The notes below the pieces were generated by a model. That model did no database searches and was not told the DNA's origin. It saw nothing but the letters and a program-made list of their open reading frames with translations. Shown here one piece after another: positions 44,454-56,689 of a DNA stretch of 64,000 nt; the first letter of the stretch is position 1; each line of letters begins with the position of its first letter. Source of the stretch: Odiellus spinosus (lineage: Eukaryota > Arthropoda > Arachnida > Opiliones > Phalangiidae); NCBI GenBank assembly GCA_963920705.1, contig OY987236.1, positions 5,132,190 to 5,196,189 on the forward strand. Reading direction: 5' to 3'. A program made the translations under genes and the position numbers.

Positions 44454-46480
44454 CTCATTTATTCGACAAAAAGAACCGCTTAGGTGATAGTCTTATTATG
44501 AAAAAGTTCTTGATGGAAAAATATATAAAGAAATATAGCTTGCTTCTCGCTCAAAAAGGGAAAAATTTGTTAAGCCTTTGTAACTATCACATTTTATCGT
44601 GATTATTCCATTTAAAAATAAGTGGGAAGCGCCCCTCTTAAGGTCCGTTTTATAAGTTCTTAAGTTCCATCAATTATTTCTAAAGTTTGTGAGCATATTT
44701 ATCAACGCAAGCGCAGTCGCTCTCTTTGTCTGTGCAAATATTCGCTGTAGTCAGCTCAAAACCCTTCGGTCGAATATAATAAAAAAAAAATGGTTTTCCT
44801 GGGGTGTGGAGGTAATGGTTTTGGTGAGAGGATCAACCCCTATGCCTAGATAGCTTTAACTTTTCAACGATCCAACTTTAATAACATACCCAACCTCGAG
44901 TTCTGTCACTCGGAGGAGAGATTTTCCCCATACCGTCCCTTTCTTATAGACAATTTCTTCCATAGATTCAACCGAGATTTTTTCTTTTTCTATATACATT
45001 ATGCATTATAGTTCGCATAACTCAATATCCGAGCTAGCAAGCCTAAATCCCTTAAACAGGGGAGAAAAGTTTTTTTTTAAATAAAAAACGGAGCGAATTT
45101 TTTTTGCCTCTAGAGGTAGGGATTTGGGAGGGAGTTTAAATTCAGAGTTGAGAATGACAAACCTTACAGAATGATCTGTTTACAAAGCTAAACTCTATTT
45201 ATAAATATCTTAAGGTTTTGGAGCTAGACATCATAAAGAAAATAATATTTTTCTTTAAGAAAGATAAGATACAGTTTTCGGGATTATCTCCATTGCGAAT
45301 ATCATAAGTAAATAAATCTCTAAGTATCTAAATTAGGGATTTGTACGAGGCGTTATCTACCATTTTTTAAGACGCATGCGCTTGTAAAGCCCCCCCCCCC
45401 AAAATAAAATGTGTCCCTGGAAACAAACTAACATATATACAACGAGTGCTAAATTAGGCTTAGCAGACGAAACTCCTAGAGTTATTAGTATTTCAGTTCT
45501 ACTTTGTCTATATATTCAGACAAACTACACGTGAGGCACGCGTTTTCTGCTCGTTGGTTTAGCCTGTTTACCGACGAGAGTTTAAACTCTCCGTTAATCC
45601 TTGTTAAGCCTATTTTCCATGTAAGATAAAAATAGCTTAATATTTGTTTGACATTTTTTTCCGCACAAAATCTGTACACCGATTACGTAACTAATTACAG
45701 CCTTTGTAAATACTAAATACCTACTCAGTTAAGTAATAACTTAAGTACAGTCAAAGATCCAAGCTTAAGTGGAGTTTATTTACCTTATTTCAATGATAAA
45801 ACATAAATAAATCACTTTTTGACTAAGGTCTGTTTATCCCTTTAACGTCTGTTTATGTAAGATGAAAACTTAAAAGCTTCTTATATGTTCAGACGCGTGT
45901 CTCTTAGTCAAACAAAACTTCCCTAAAGCGTTCTCTATACAGTTTGTGGGCTTTTCCATTTCATTTGACAGAATTTAGAGGCCAAAGAAAAAGAAAAAAA
46001 AACTAAAAAATTCGCCGGTATAGCGTAATCGTCTCGAAAAAACATGGTATATCATACACTTTTGTTCAAGGGTATATGGTATCTTTCATTATTACGAAGT
46101 TTAACATTGCGTATCGATCCGCCTCAGCTTTCCCCTTATAGCTAACTCCTCTTGAACACAATATAAAGACTAAAACAAAGTTTAGTTTTAAAGGGATGAT
46201 GACGTACTATATTTAAAATCCACGTGACATATTTTATTAGAGATAGAGAAATATATAAAAATTAAATATAAGTTTAAAGATATTCTATCGAGTGGTATAA
46301 AAATTGTGTAGAAGATTTCATTATTGCTTTGGTAAATAAAGAGTTTAATATTCTTGAAACTATAACTAAAACCATCGCGGGACAAATTATAGTTTGTTGA
46401 AAGTACCATTTACTATCCGGCCGCCTTTTCAAGGGGATCATAATATTTTAGAATTTTAAGATTATTGTAAACGTATTTCA
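44454..46480. other. Unassigned DNA with a family C core and an F-repeat copy
   Basis: At about 45440-45660 there are internal family C words (TTAGGCTTAGCAGAC, GTTAAGCCTATTTTCC, TTAATATTTGTTTG) without ends. A repeat F copy lies near 46075-46170, bounded by TTGTTCAAG and CTTGAACAC. A C10 run occurs near 45391. No gene is seen. Confidence 0.4.
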
Positions 46481-46743
46481 TTAAAGGGGCAAAAGTAAAT
46501 TCCATCCCTCTTACCCAGCTTTCTCTTCATTGCAGGGTTACCAGGAGCTTGTGAACGCAGTTCAGAACGAATCAGTTCCATAACAGAACTTCTAGCTTTT
46601 CTCTCCGCTTCATTTTGCGCTCACAAGTATAGTTGGCAACACTTGGGGAGTTACAACTTTTAGTGAAAATGAAAACTATGTATAACTTAAACGATCAATA
46701 AATCAACTATTAAAATTAATTTATCAATTTGTCGTCCCTTTAA
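46481..46743 (+). mobile_element. TTAA-flanked MITE (family M, copy 1)
   Basis: TTAAAGGGGCAAAAGTAAAT at the left and GTCGTCCCTTTAA at the right both lie on TTAA. It shares, in inverted orientation, most of its length with 62112-62376 (CAGGGTTACCAGGAGCTTGTG, CAGTTC.GAACTG inner hairpin, GTTGGCAAC). Confidence 0.7.
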
Positions 46744-47790
46744 ACTGTGGTACACGAACTTTTATGTATGGCTTACAAATATTTTGCTATTCAATCCATG
46801 CTTTTTTCGAGTACTGGGATGCAGAGAAAAACTGCTTGTACAGTTGGCAGCACGGGAGAAGATAAACCACTACTTACATCTATTATTTCCTGAAATTGAA
46901 TTAAAGGTGGAAGCCTAGCTTTGCTTGTGCTACCAATAGGTTTTTAGAGCCAACAGCGAAAATTCTTTTTCCAGAGGATGCCGGCAACATAGAGAATATA
47001 GTAAAAGGAGTAGGTTAAGCCTCGGAGTATTTGGATTTATATTTCCGGTGATTCGTATTTAAACCAAGTATTTAATTCAAAATACTTTTTCCCTAGCTCA
47101 TATATGGTTCCATTACTGGTTTTAAAGAAATTCATCTTTACGCAGACGACATATTCCAGCCAATAACCAATGTAGATCCCAAAAACTGGCTTTCTTTTAA
47201 ATTGCCTCAAGAATAAAGCGATACTTCTACTCCTCTTGATATTCCTCTATGCTGGCACTCTCCAAGTATAAGAGCTGAGAGTTAATCGAAAAAGAACTAG
47301 CTTCCATAGTATTCAATGGGAGTTGACACTGACTCCCTTTTTCTAAGTGTTTCTAACCTCATGTATCAATGCGCCTCAAGTTTGGTAATTGTACAGATTC
47401 CCCTTGAAAATTGAAGTACACCAAAAAGGCAGTATTTATAGAAGCTCGAACCTAACTTGTTCCTTTTTCTTTTTTTCATTTTTAAAACGTGATTCTTTTG
47501 ACAAAATCAGTTCTTTGGAGTTACCCCTATCAATCCTTTCGAAGAAACAAGCAGTTCTAACTTCAGATTAATCTTTCTTAACAGTGTAATAACATTAGAT
47601 AAAATTAATTAGATCTTCTAACGTAATAAAGGAGTGGTTTCGGATCAAAGATGTAATTCGATTTGAACTGCAATAAACTAACAATCTAAATGAAAATAGA
47701 TTACAGACATTTGCTCATTATTTTTATAAGGGGAATGAAGATTGAAAACTACTTTAAATCTGTTCTTCTCAATCTAGAATTTGGAAAATC
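46744..47790. other. Unassigned AT-rich DNA
   Basis: No gene or element ends are recognised. A weak repeat F-like word (ATGTATCAATGCGCCTCAAG) lies near 47360. Confidence 0.4.
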
Positions 47791-47794
47791 TATT

Positions 47795-47949
47795 TCCCTG
47801 CACCAAAAGTAACAACTGACAAGGTCAGCTTCAATATTGATTGTAATTTCCTGGCTTCTTCAATGATTCCCTGAGTTTTCCCTGACATTTTAAAATATCT
47901 TAAAATTCCCTGACTTTTCCCTGCTTTCCCTGACCTGTGGCAACCCTGT
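47795..47949 (+). mobile_element. Family H right half
   Basis: AACTGACAAGGTCAGCTTCA, TTTCCTGGCTTCTTCAA and TTCCCTGACCTGTGGCAACC followed by CTG match the right half of family H. The left half is absent. Confidence 0.75.
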
Positions 47950-48038
47950 CTAACAACAGAAAGTAAAGGTTATAAGGTCACGCTCATTCGCTACTAATTA
48001 GCAAAAAACGCGCTCGTACGAAAAATCATTTCCTTATA

Positions 48039-48214
48039 GAAGTCGGGGTTTGGATAAGATAATTTCTGTTGGTTTTATCTTTATTCATATTTTGAAATTG
48101 TTCACGTTAAGTCTATGATAAATGCAATGTAATCGCGAATAATTAACCGATTATGCTTTATGATTAACTGATTAACCAAATATTTGTGGATAATCTTGTT
48201 CAAACCCCGACCTC
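48039..48214. mobile_element. Family R MITE
   Basis: The inverted ends are GAAGTCGGGGTTTGGATAAG and CTTGTTCAAACCCCGACCTC, with TATA on both sides (48035-48038 and 48215-48218). Either a TA or a TATA duplication is possible. If TA, it is mariner-type. Short inverted words (GATTAACTGATTAACC near the right, GATAATTTCTG left) lie inside. Confidence 0.65.
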
Positions 48215-49319
48215 TATATTTCCTAGATATTCCCCAAAACATTTCCCTTTCCAACACTAATTTCTTGATAAAGAGTTAAACCAAAAATGCGTAAAGTTAT
48301 TGACAGACAAACTTCAAAAATACGACAACCCCGACTTTATAGAGATATATCATTTATGTTTAAATAAAAACTTGAAATTTAGATTTTTTGGGTCGCCGAG
48401 GATGAGATGAATATTTTTAAATGTAGACACGTAAAGTTTAGAAGCGATCTTAGAAAGCATCTATTTATCCATTGAAAACTTTAGGATTCAAATAGAGCTA
48501 TTGATCATTTTTAAGACTGTTAGAATGTATACGATGTAAGGAAATTTAAAATATCTAACGTCAGGAAATTTGATCTTGCCGGATATATATGTTTTAAAAT
48601 AAATATTATTCTAAAAATCCTAGTTCAGCCGTGAGAAGAAATAATCTATAATAAGTTGCATTTTTAAAAGGGTCGAAAGTTCCATAGAAAAAACTGTTTT
48701 CCAATATAATTTAGATCCTTATCAAGTTTGAAACTATCGGTATATACTCGACATATTTAGCATAGAATTATACGTTCGGAAACATTTGAAGAAAAGTTTG
48801 TAAAAAAAAAAATGGGATAGAAAAAAATATTTGTTCTTACTTTTAAGAAGACCTTGGGCCAAGCGTATCTCCTATCCTGGATCAACTTCAATTTCAACCA
48901 AGGATCTGTGTCGAAAAAAAAAAAAAAAAAAGGAAAAAATAATTAATTTAAGCTCAGTTTTATTTGAAATTATTTCGGGCGAAAAGTTAAACTAAGGAGA
49001 GACAGGAAAGAAGGTGATAAATACCCATGTTGATTTAAGAAACAATTATGCAAGAAATATTACACACGCAAGTGTTAAAGAGGAGTTTGAATTAATATAA
49101 TTAATTATGCAAATTTTAAAAGGTAAATACCAACTAGATGTATAATTACAGCTTATAACGAAAGATATCTTTCAAAATGTAAGAAGCAGTTGTGTGTTTT
49201 ATTTAATCTCGCTATCGCGACTAGTTATTTGAAGACGATTCAGATAATTAAAAGTTAAAATATCTTTATCAAGACAAATATGGTTAATAATTAAATTAAA
49301 ACAGCATGATTGAAGATAG
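48215..49319. other. Unassigned AT-rich DNA
   Basis: Only poly-A runs (near 48915) and AT-rich unique sequence are seen. Confidence 0.4.
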
Positions 49320-49656
49320 CAGAAGCCGATGAAACCCTCCTTTGAAGTCTATTACTCCTTGGTCTTGTCTACCCCTCTCTGTATGGGTTAGTTTCAAAAA
49401 GCGCGATTCGTACGCCTCTTAACGGTAGATATTTTCGGAGCGGGAGTTCGTCGAGCGAATATCTCTAGCAGCCTTGGAGTTCGTCAAAAAAACGTCGTCG
49501 TTTGTGGAGAGAGAGAATTTCCAATTTTCCGTAGACAGGGGGTATGAAGTAGGACCCCTTCTAACTCGTAAAATTGGGAATTTTACCCACACAGAGAGGA
49601 GCGCTATATCGAACATTAGAGTAGTAGACTTCAAAGTAGGGTTTCATGGGCTTCTA
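49320..49656 (-). mobile_element. Family A MITE, copy A9 (no target duplication)
   Basis: It is reversed. The flanks AAGATAG and ATTTAAC do not match, and the right end reads GGGCTTCTA instead of CGGCTTCTG. It may be older than the other copies, or formed by recombination between two insertions. Confidence 0.9.
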
Positions 49657-51635
49657 ATTTAACCCATGTTAACAGGCTTCGAGTGACAGAGAACGGACAT
49701 ATATAAATTAATTTTAGCTTATCTTGGAAAAGCGAAAGCAAAAGCTTGAAAAAAGTTGATTGAAAACGGGGCTTTACAACGTTATCATGTTTTAAAAAAG
49801 ATTTTACAAAAAATCAGTTTCTGACGTCACGTGTTCAGAGGTAGTTAAAAGCGAAATACTATTGGTCCATATATGAGATTAAAACAGAGTATTGATCCGT
49901 CTTATCTCTTTCCAATTTTGTAAACTACAAGTAAATTACAAATTCGCTGGAAAATTTATCTAATCCTTTAGTCCTAAGGGTCTTAAAATAAATAAAATAG
50001 AACACAGATCGGAGAATGAATCTAAAGATTTAAACTACTTAATTTTCCACACTTAAATGTGCTGGATTATATTCCTGGCTGTACTATGTTCACGCTCAAT
50101 GGCAGCCTCCAGAGACTAAGAAAATAGTCGATAGGAAAAGGCTGATTCCATGCGCGAGTGAGGGAGATAGACAAAGAAAAGATGTAAACGTCTTCCAATC
50201 TCTGAAGGTTACTAATTCCTATTGGATACCGGTTTTTGTTTTGTGGATTTAGGGTCCTTTTCAAGATTATAACTATCGTATAGTGGCTGTGCCATTCAAG
50301 ATTGCCTATTACACGCTCCAAGTAACGCTGGCCACCCACTACAACCCCAAGAACCCCGTCCAAAAGATTAAAAAAAAATTGAACCACCCATCTTGATACA
50401 GAAAAAAAAGTAAGATATATACTAAAAATAAAAGAACTCCAACAGAAAGAAAAGAACTTGCTCAAACCTATAGCTCAAACTATCTCGAAGGGAATTTGCA
50501 GTAGGAACAAAGCTATACGCGGATGGATACCTAATCATTTTTCCTCCTGAAAGCTAGCAATTCAAAAACCATTTTAAAAGAATGTTTCATAATTAGACCT
50601 AATTTAACTTATTTTTCTAATTATTCTACTATTGTTTAAAATTTGGCCCAGCTTACAAATTCCCCTACTAATTCCTTGACATATTGAAGTATTTTACAAA
50701 TTCCGATAATTTTATGTGGATAACTTGGCCGGTTTTTCAAATTCCCCAAGAATTGGCTATTAATTAGTCTATTTTTCAAAATTTACCTATTATCACTTTT
50801 AAATTTTGCCTATTTATCAATATATTAAATATTTTAGGCTTCGTACTCATCCCAAAGTAAATAAACGTCTAAAACTTGACGGAACAATGTTGCATTGCAA
50901 TCTCTTTGCAAAACGAAGTACATCCAGTTGCAATTTTTTGGGACAAAATAAAAGAGTGTATAGGCAAGGTTGCGCAATCGTTTCTCCTCTTTCCTCATTT
51001 ATAATACAAGCGATTGAGTTTGTCCCCCTCTTAACCTCCAATCTCGCCAGAATAAAAAGAATGAACAAAAATACAAGGACCTTTTAAGCCTATTGGGGGT
51101 GATGGCAAAGGCTTAGCGAGAAAACGTGGGAGAGAGGAACGAAATCAAAGCGGAAAAATGACAGAATCCCCAGCTACAAGGGAATACATATCCTCCAACT
51201 TCCGCTTGTTTCATTAAGCCTTGAACATCCCCGCTTTAGTACACGGAATAAGTAGGAATGAAGTTAATGGTATAGAAGAAAGAACTTGCGTAAGAAGAGA
51301 TTGAAAATAAACCCTTCTGTAAGGTTTCAACTGCATTCAATTTTACTTCGTGTATCTATAATTTTCCCCATTGTGGCAACTCTATTCTGTATACGACAAG
51401 TAAGGCTTTGTATGGAAAAGAAATTGGAAGCTATAGGAAGTTAGAACCATTGTGCCTTTCAATCTATTAACTAACACAGCGCTAACATAATAAATTTGAA
51501 ATTGTTTTCATTTCCGAAGTCGTAGTTTTTCTGAGACAATAAAAAAAAAAAAAAAAGAGCTTAATTTTATGAAAAAAACAAGATTTTGTCTTAGTTTTGT
51601 TAGCCTATGACTTATAAAAAAAAAAAAAAAAAAAA
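49657..51635. other. Unassigned DNA
   Basis: The 132-codon minus-strand frame at 50067-50465 is the second-longest open frame in the window. It has no recognisable domain and a phenylalanine-rich start typical of chance frames in AT-rich DNA. The overlapping frames at 50806-51087 and 50847-51068 on opposite strands are equally unsupported. A repeat F-like word lies near 49875-49905. Confidence 0.35.
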
Positions 51636-51636
51636 A

Positions 51637-51692
51637 GAAGTCATCACCCCTGTCTGGCTCGAGTGATTTGGACTCGTCCTTGATATTTTGAT
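51637..51692 (-). mobile_element. Family B internal fragment
   Basis: GAAGTCATCACCCCTGTCTG followed by GCTCGAGTGATTTGGACTC and TTGATATTTTG is the reverse complement of the family B interior. It adjoins a run of about 21 A, which probably expanded from the AAAAAAG present in intact copies. It ends 32 bp before copy A10. Confidence 0.75.
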
Positions 51693-51724
51693 GGCATTCA
51701 TTCGCTACCATTTTTACACGAATG

Positions 51725-52061
51725 CAGAAGCCGATGAAACCCTCCTTTGAAGTCTACTACTCTAATGTTCGATATAGCGCTCCTCTCTGTATGGGTAAAA
51801 TTCCCAATTTTACGAGATCGAAGGGGTCCTACTTCATACCCCCTGTCTACGGAAAATTGGAAATTCTCTCTCTCCACAAACGACGACGTTTTTTTGACGA
51901 ACTCCAGGGCTGCTAGAGATATTCGCTCGACGAACTCCCGCTCCGAAAATATCTACCGTTAGGAGGCGTACGAATCGCGACTTTTGAAACTAACCCATAC
52001 AGAGAGGGGTAGACAAGACCAGGGAGTAATAGACTTCAAAGGAGGGTTTCATCTGCTTCTG
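51725..52061 (+). mobile_element. Family A MITE, copy A10
   Basis: The ends are intact and the target duplication ACGAATG (7 bp) is perfect. The sequence is close to the family consensus. Confidence 0.95.
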
Positions 52062-52401
52062 ACGAATGTTATAGAAATATTCCAGCATCTTAACGTATAC
52101 TGTTTTTATGAAGCTGTCACCTATTTTATTATACTATTAAAATGCCATATTCAAAAATGTATACCTCCAGCTGGGGTTGTTCTTGACTAATTTAGATAAG
52201 AATTAAACCAAATACACTCGTGTCATATATGAACAAGAACATACGAGGTCGTATAAAAGATAACATTAACCCCGTACCATCATAAAGAAACACAAATGAT
52301 GCGTAAAAACGATTTAAGATCGTGAAATTTGTCAAACAAAACAAAAAGACGATAAATCCAAGGGTTAGATAAGGGGGATTTTTGTTCCTATTTTCTCCTC
52401 C

Positions 52402-52730
52402 TTAAAGGGAGAATGCAACCTAACAACAAGTGATTTTTTTTATCGATTCCTTATCATTTAAATAGGCCTAATCTAATAGTAAAAAAAATTGCAAACAAAT
52501 ATTAAACTAGAAATAAATTTAAAACTTACCATCAAATTAGGCTTAGCTGGATTCATGGAGATATAAGGACTAGCGACATTCCTCTTATAAGAGCCATCCA
52601 TCAATGTCGTTGGTCGCTAGTCCATGAATCCAGCTAAGCCTATATTCCATGTAAGTTTTAAATTTATTTCTAGTTTAATATTAATTTTTAAATTTTTTTA
52701 CCGTTTTTTTAGGTTGCATTCTCCCTTTAA
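52402..52730. mobile_element. Family C palindromic MITE, best complete copy
   Basis: This 329-bp element lies between TTAA flanks with ends AAAGGGAGAATGCAACCTAA and TTAGGTTGCATTCTCCCTTT. The arms mirror each other almost throughout. In order they carry TTTAAATAGGCCTAATCT, TTAAACTAGAAATAAATTT and TTAGGCTTAGCTGGATTCAT. The apex holds a short hairpin around GGACTAGCGACATT. TTAA targets and TTAAAGG ends resemble the T2/Kolobok-type MITEs known from Xenopus. A piggyBac origin also uses TTAA and is not excluded. It would make a hairpin transcript with arms of about 150 bases. Confidence 0.9.
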
Positions 52731-53427
52731 ACTATTGATTTCGTCGTTACATTATTTACATCATTTATCGAACGATAGAAAATGAAAATTTACCGTTCGT
52801 TTTAGTGTTTACCAAATATTCCCAAAGCGTTCTCCTATATTGAGCGAACGAAGAAACGTTAGAGGGAAAGAGAAATACGAGGTGATCTTACGAGTCGCGT
52901 AGAGAATATTAATATATATATTATCTTTCTGTATCAGATATTGAACGAACTGTATTAACCGATTTCGAGGCAATGTGAGACTATTGACCAGTATATTTCG
53001 CCCCGCTTTTGACTATATCGCGTCAAAGTCAGTGGACACACTCTATGGTACAATATCCCAATATAACCGCGAGATAGGAAGCAATCGAGAAAGATAAATC
53101 GACTCTTAGCTTGCCAAAGATAAAAGTGATCCCCCAATGGGAAACCCTCAATGGCATCCTCCTTATCCGCACCAAGTATATTATATACAATTTTTGCCTT
53201 TATTTTACCATGGGTATCAAAGTGAAGATACTCGACCCCACACCCCTAAGAGAGGCAAAAAGATGGGGATGAAGGGATAAAAAAGAAGAAAGCTTTATAA
53301 GCTTCCAACATCTTAAAGAACAAGTAGGATACGAAATCATAAGTCGTAAAGAACAATATTTGCAGTGGGTATTTTTGAAATTATAATTTCTTGTTTCTTA
53401 ACTATTAATTTGATTATTATATATATC

Positions 53428-53759
53428 TAGGGTTGCTACAGTTTTCTCAGATTCAAATTCCCTGATTTTTCCAGACCTTTTCCAACGATTTTCCCTGACC
53501 GTTTCAGCTAATACTACCTAATTTTTAACAATTTATTTTTTATATTACTTTAAAATAAATATTTTCAATAACATTTGCATGCATATATCTTTGTTCTAAT
53601 CTGTACAACTTGCAGCTAATGATTGTAATTTCCTGACTTCTTGAAAGATCTTTAAATTCCCTGACTTTTCACTGACTTTTTAAAATATCTGAAAATTCCG
53701 TGACCTTTTTTGGTTCATTTTCAAATTCCCTGACTTTTCCCTGACCTGTGGCAACCCTG
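53428..53759 (+). mobile_element. Family H (hAT-like) MITE, first of a tandem pair
   Basis: The left end is TAGGGTTGCTACAG and the right end CTGTGGCAACCCTG. The interior contains TTTTCCAACGATTTTCCCTG and repeated AAATTCCCTGACTTTT words. CAGGGTTGCC-type ends are common in hAT elements. The right end is separated from the next copy by only two bases. Confidence 0.85.
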
Positions 53760-53761
53760 TG

Positions 53762-54076
53762 CAGGGTTGCCACAGTTTTTTCAGATTCAAATTCCCTAAC
53801 TTTTCCAGGTTTTTCCCTGACCTTTTCCAACGATTTTTCCTGACCGTTTCAATTAATACTACCCAATTTTTAACGTTTTATTTTTTATATAATCGCGTTC
53901 GCCAAACTTTTTGCAAGCGTACTTTGTTCTAATCTATACAACTGACACGGTCAGCTTCAAAACTTTACCGCGGATAATGACAGTAATTTCCTGGCGTCTT
54001 GAAAGATCTTTAAATTCCCTGACTTTTCCCTGGCTTTTTAAAATATCTTAAAATTCCCTGACCTGTGGCAACCCTA
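53762..54076 (+). mobile_element. Family H (hAT-like) MITE, second of a tandem pair
   Basis: The left end is CAGGGTTGCCACAG and the right end CTGTGGCAACCCTA. It is in the same orientation as its neighbour and about 85% similar by eye (TTTTTCAGATTCAAATTCCC, CAACTGACACGGTCAGCTTC). Confidence 0.85.
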
Positions 54077-54836
54077 ATAAGGCATAGGAAAAATTACCGC
54101 AAAATTATTGAAAACTAAAATTCACAGCAATATTACGTAGCGTGGCTATTATTTAAACCAAAAAGTGACATTCCCACTTTAACTTTATTATTTTAAACTA
54201 GTATTTATATTTATTTAATATTAATTTTAAGGTTAAAATTAAGTATTTCTATAATTTTGCTTTATTATCTTTAAAACTTCCACAATTTCCCATTTGTCAA
54301 CGATCTTAAACCAGCGAAAAATTCAATTTCCACGAGACTTTCCCTCTAAGAAAAACATGAGGATCTCGGTCGTCTCTTATCAATGAGAAAAACAACTTTC
54401 AATAAAACATATATCAGGATGGTGGTGGGAAATGGGTATAGTCGAAGCCCTACCGATTCTTTTTCCGGGAAAATCTTTGGACATTGTCAAACGGTTGGAA
54501 GAAATCTTTTAGGACCTATTTCACCCCCACATATTGACGGGAAGGAAACGATCCCCTCTTAACCCCCAGCTCCCCGTTATAGGAAGAACCACTAAAGCCA
54601 CGTTTTCTCTTCGATCGTGTCAAAAATATCCCTTATTTCTTCTTCTTTCAAACTTCAATTCTACGTAGTTTTGTTCGTACTACATGCTTTCTTAAAGTAA
54701 AGGTGAAAAGAAAAAGAATTTGCATCCCTTTAGAGGAAATATAATCTTTCGAGATGTGTGGAGTCCACAACGGGTTCTAATGTTTGCCTCCTAATATCTA
54801 GTCACAGAATTTTAGCTCTAGTTAGTGGTTTTATTC

Positions 54837-55056
54837 GCTACAGTCGTGTGAACGGGATATCGATTTGATTCGATTTCTCGAAACCTGCTTCGGGAACCAG
54901 TTTCAAATCAATTCGTTTTCAACAACCGATAGACGAAGCTACGATAAATAGTTTTATAAAGAAAATGTGTGAACACGTGACGCTTAAAACGATTCCTGAA
55001 TATCGGATCGATCTCTACGTTTCAAATCGATCAAGAAATGTTAGTGTGACCGTAGC
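54837..55056. mobile_element. Family G MITE
   Basis: The left end GCTACAGTCGTGTGAACG is mirrored imperfectly by GTTAGTGTGACCGTAGC at the right. The interior contains GCTTCGGGAACCAGTTTCAA and GACGCTTAAAACGATT, as in 26450-26606. The target duplication is not clear. Confidence 0.7.
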
Positions 55057-55160
55057 TTAATTTATTTAAGTGATATTTTAAAGATATTGTACTAAAAAGT
55101 ATTCATAACGTGCGTATTTTATCATTAACCCCTTTAAAATAGGCTTCTCACGGAACACCA

Positions 55161-55205
55161 AAGTGCGGTGGTTGAAATACTTCTACAGGCGTTGAATTAG
55201 AAATA
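55161..55205 (+). repeat. Copy of short repeat Q
   Basis: GTGCGGTGGTTGAAATACTT followed by CTACAGGCGTTGAATTAGAAA matches 34933-34980 closely, including the GCGTTGAAT extension. Confidence 0.5.
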
Positions 55206-55439
55206 TCTCATTGATAATTAACCGCGAATCATCAAGATACCAAGAAATCTTAATCAAGTTTTGATAATGTTTTTAAGCGTATCAATTAGTCTAAATCGAT
55301 TAAAAATAACTTTTTTCCTGAGTATAGTATCCCTTTAAGAGAAATTGAAATAATTTATCTTTTCATCGTGTACACGGTTCGAACAGGACCTTATTTTCCC
55401 TCCTTTAGTAAACCTAAATATATATTTATATATATAAAG

Positions 55440-56340
55440 TGGAGTCTCTTTTGGGGGCGTTCGATTGAAAAATGACCCCCGGCCGTCAAGTCACTCCATC
55501 GTGCATAGCAAGGACCAAACTCGCTATTTTGTGTCCTAAATATCTGTATAAACGCGAGGCCATTCGCCCACGAGAATTTCACAGTGGGGAGGGAAAGGGG
55601 GGATCACGAACAGTCGTTTGTAAAACAAATGTCCCTGTAGGCTTAACCCCCACACCCTAGTTTCGTGCCAAAAGTGACAAACGAGAACCGATGCCTGCAC
55701 TCAGTTTCGGGGTCCGATAATCGCTAAAAGAAAACCAGAGAGTTTTCGTATACAAAACCACGATAATTCTCCTAGCGTAAATAGTATCCCAGTAACACAC
55801 ACTAAAAAGAGACCTTAGTTCGCTCGCAAGATATCCAATCGAAGGTTTATGGATTCTAGTAGTTCTCCATGACGTCAATAAGACATTTAATTCGCTACTC
55901 AGCCAAAACTTACGCCAACTTAAACCCACAATTTCTCTTTAGCTACGCCGTCGTCGGAGAAACTAAACTAGTAAAACAGTCATTAGTCGTAAACCGTTTC
56001 TAGTTGTAGTTGTAGACAGGCATACTAATGAAAAGGGTACGGAAACAGATGCTAGCACTGACGTTCGCGCTTTTTACCAAAAAAAAAACCCTACACCACG
56101 CATGCCCCTTAGCTTTTCTTCGAATGTATATTTCCAAACACGTTAGTCGCAACAAAATTGGGAAATAAATATTACATTAGTGGCAGCCTGCGCGGTTTCG
56201 GTGTTGGAGGAAATCTCGAGCTAGTCTTTTTCAAACTCTCTCCCTCGCGTCAGTACCCAGTGTAAAGCAGACGACGCGAGAGTGGTTTCAAATGTTTGCG
56301 GAAGAAATTCAGCTTTTGTTTTAGCCCTAAGAAGACACGT
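55440..56340. other. GC-richer unique stretch, possible decayed coding or promoter DNA
   Basis: This is one of the longest stretches with balanced base composition and no recognised repeat. Small frames overlap on both strands at 55391-55582, 55472-55660 and 55657-55929, and none has a domain I know. CpG-containing words are frequent (CCGGCCGTC, CGCGAGGCC, GACGACGCGAGAG). I could not find a matched acceptor and donor pair around a clean frame. Confidence 0.3.
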
Positions 56341-56689
56341 ATGTGTCGTAAACTAAACCTAAAATGCAACAAAATACATTTAATTCTTTTAATTTTATTT
56401 TTGGATGGCGTCGAAATATTTATTCTTCTGTTTTAGAAACACAGAGAAAAAGCTGAGGTAAATGATTTAGGCTTAACGAAATTAATTTAACTAAAATTTT
56501 TTCACGATCATAATGCGCAATAATTAACTGTTGGCTCTACAATAATCACGCGACCATAGTTATGACGTAGATTTTCGGTTAAAATTAATATAAATTTTGG
56601 AATATTATTTTAATGAATTTTATTTTTGGTTAGTTTTAAAGTTTCAATAAATGTAAAACCTTGCCAACCATTTTACACATTTTTATTCT

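Noticed and set aside
50067..50465. 132-codon minus-strand frame
   Set aside because: No recognisable domain, a phenylalanine-rich start and no splice or conservation evidence; a chance frame is the simplest reading.
51617..51692. Retroposed copy with poly-A tail
   Set aside because: The poly-A adjoins an internal piece of family B, where intact copies already have AAAAAAG. Expansion of that run explains it.
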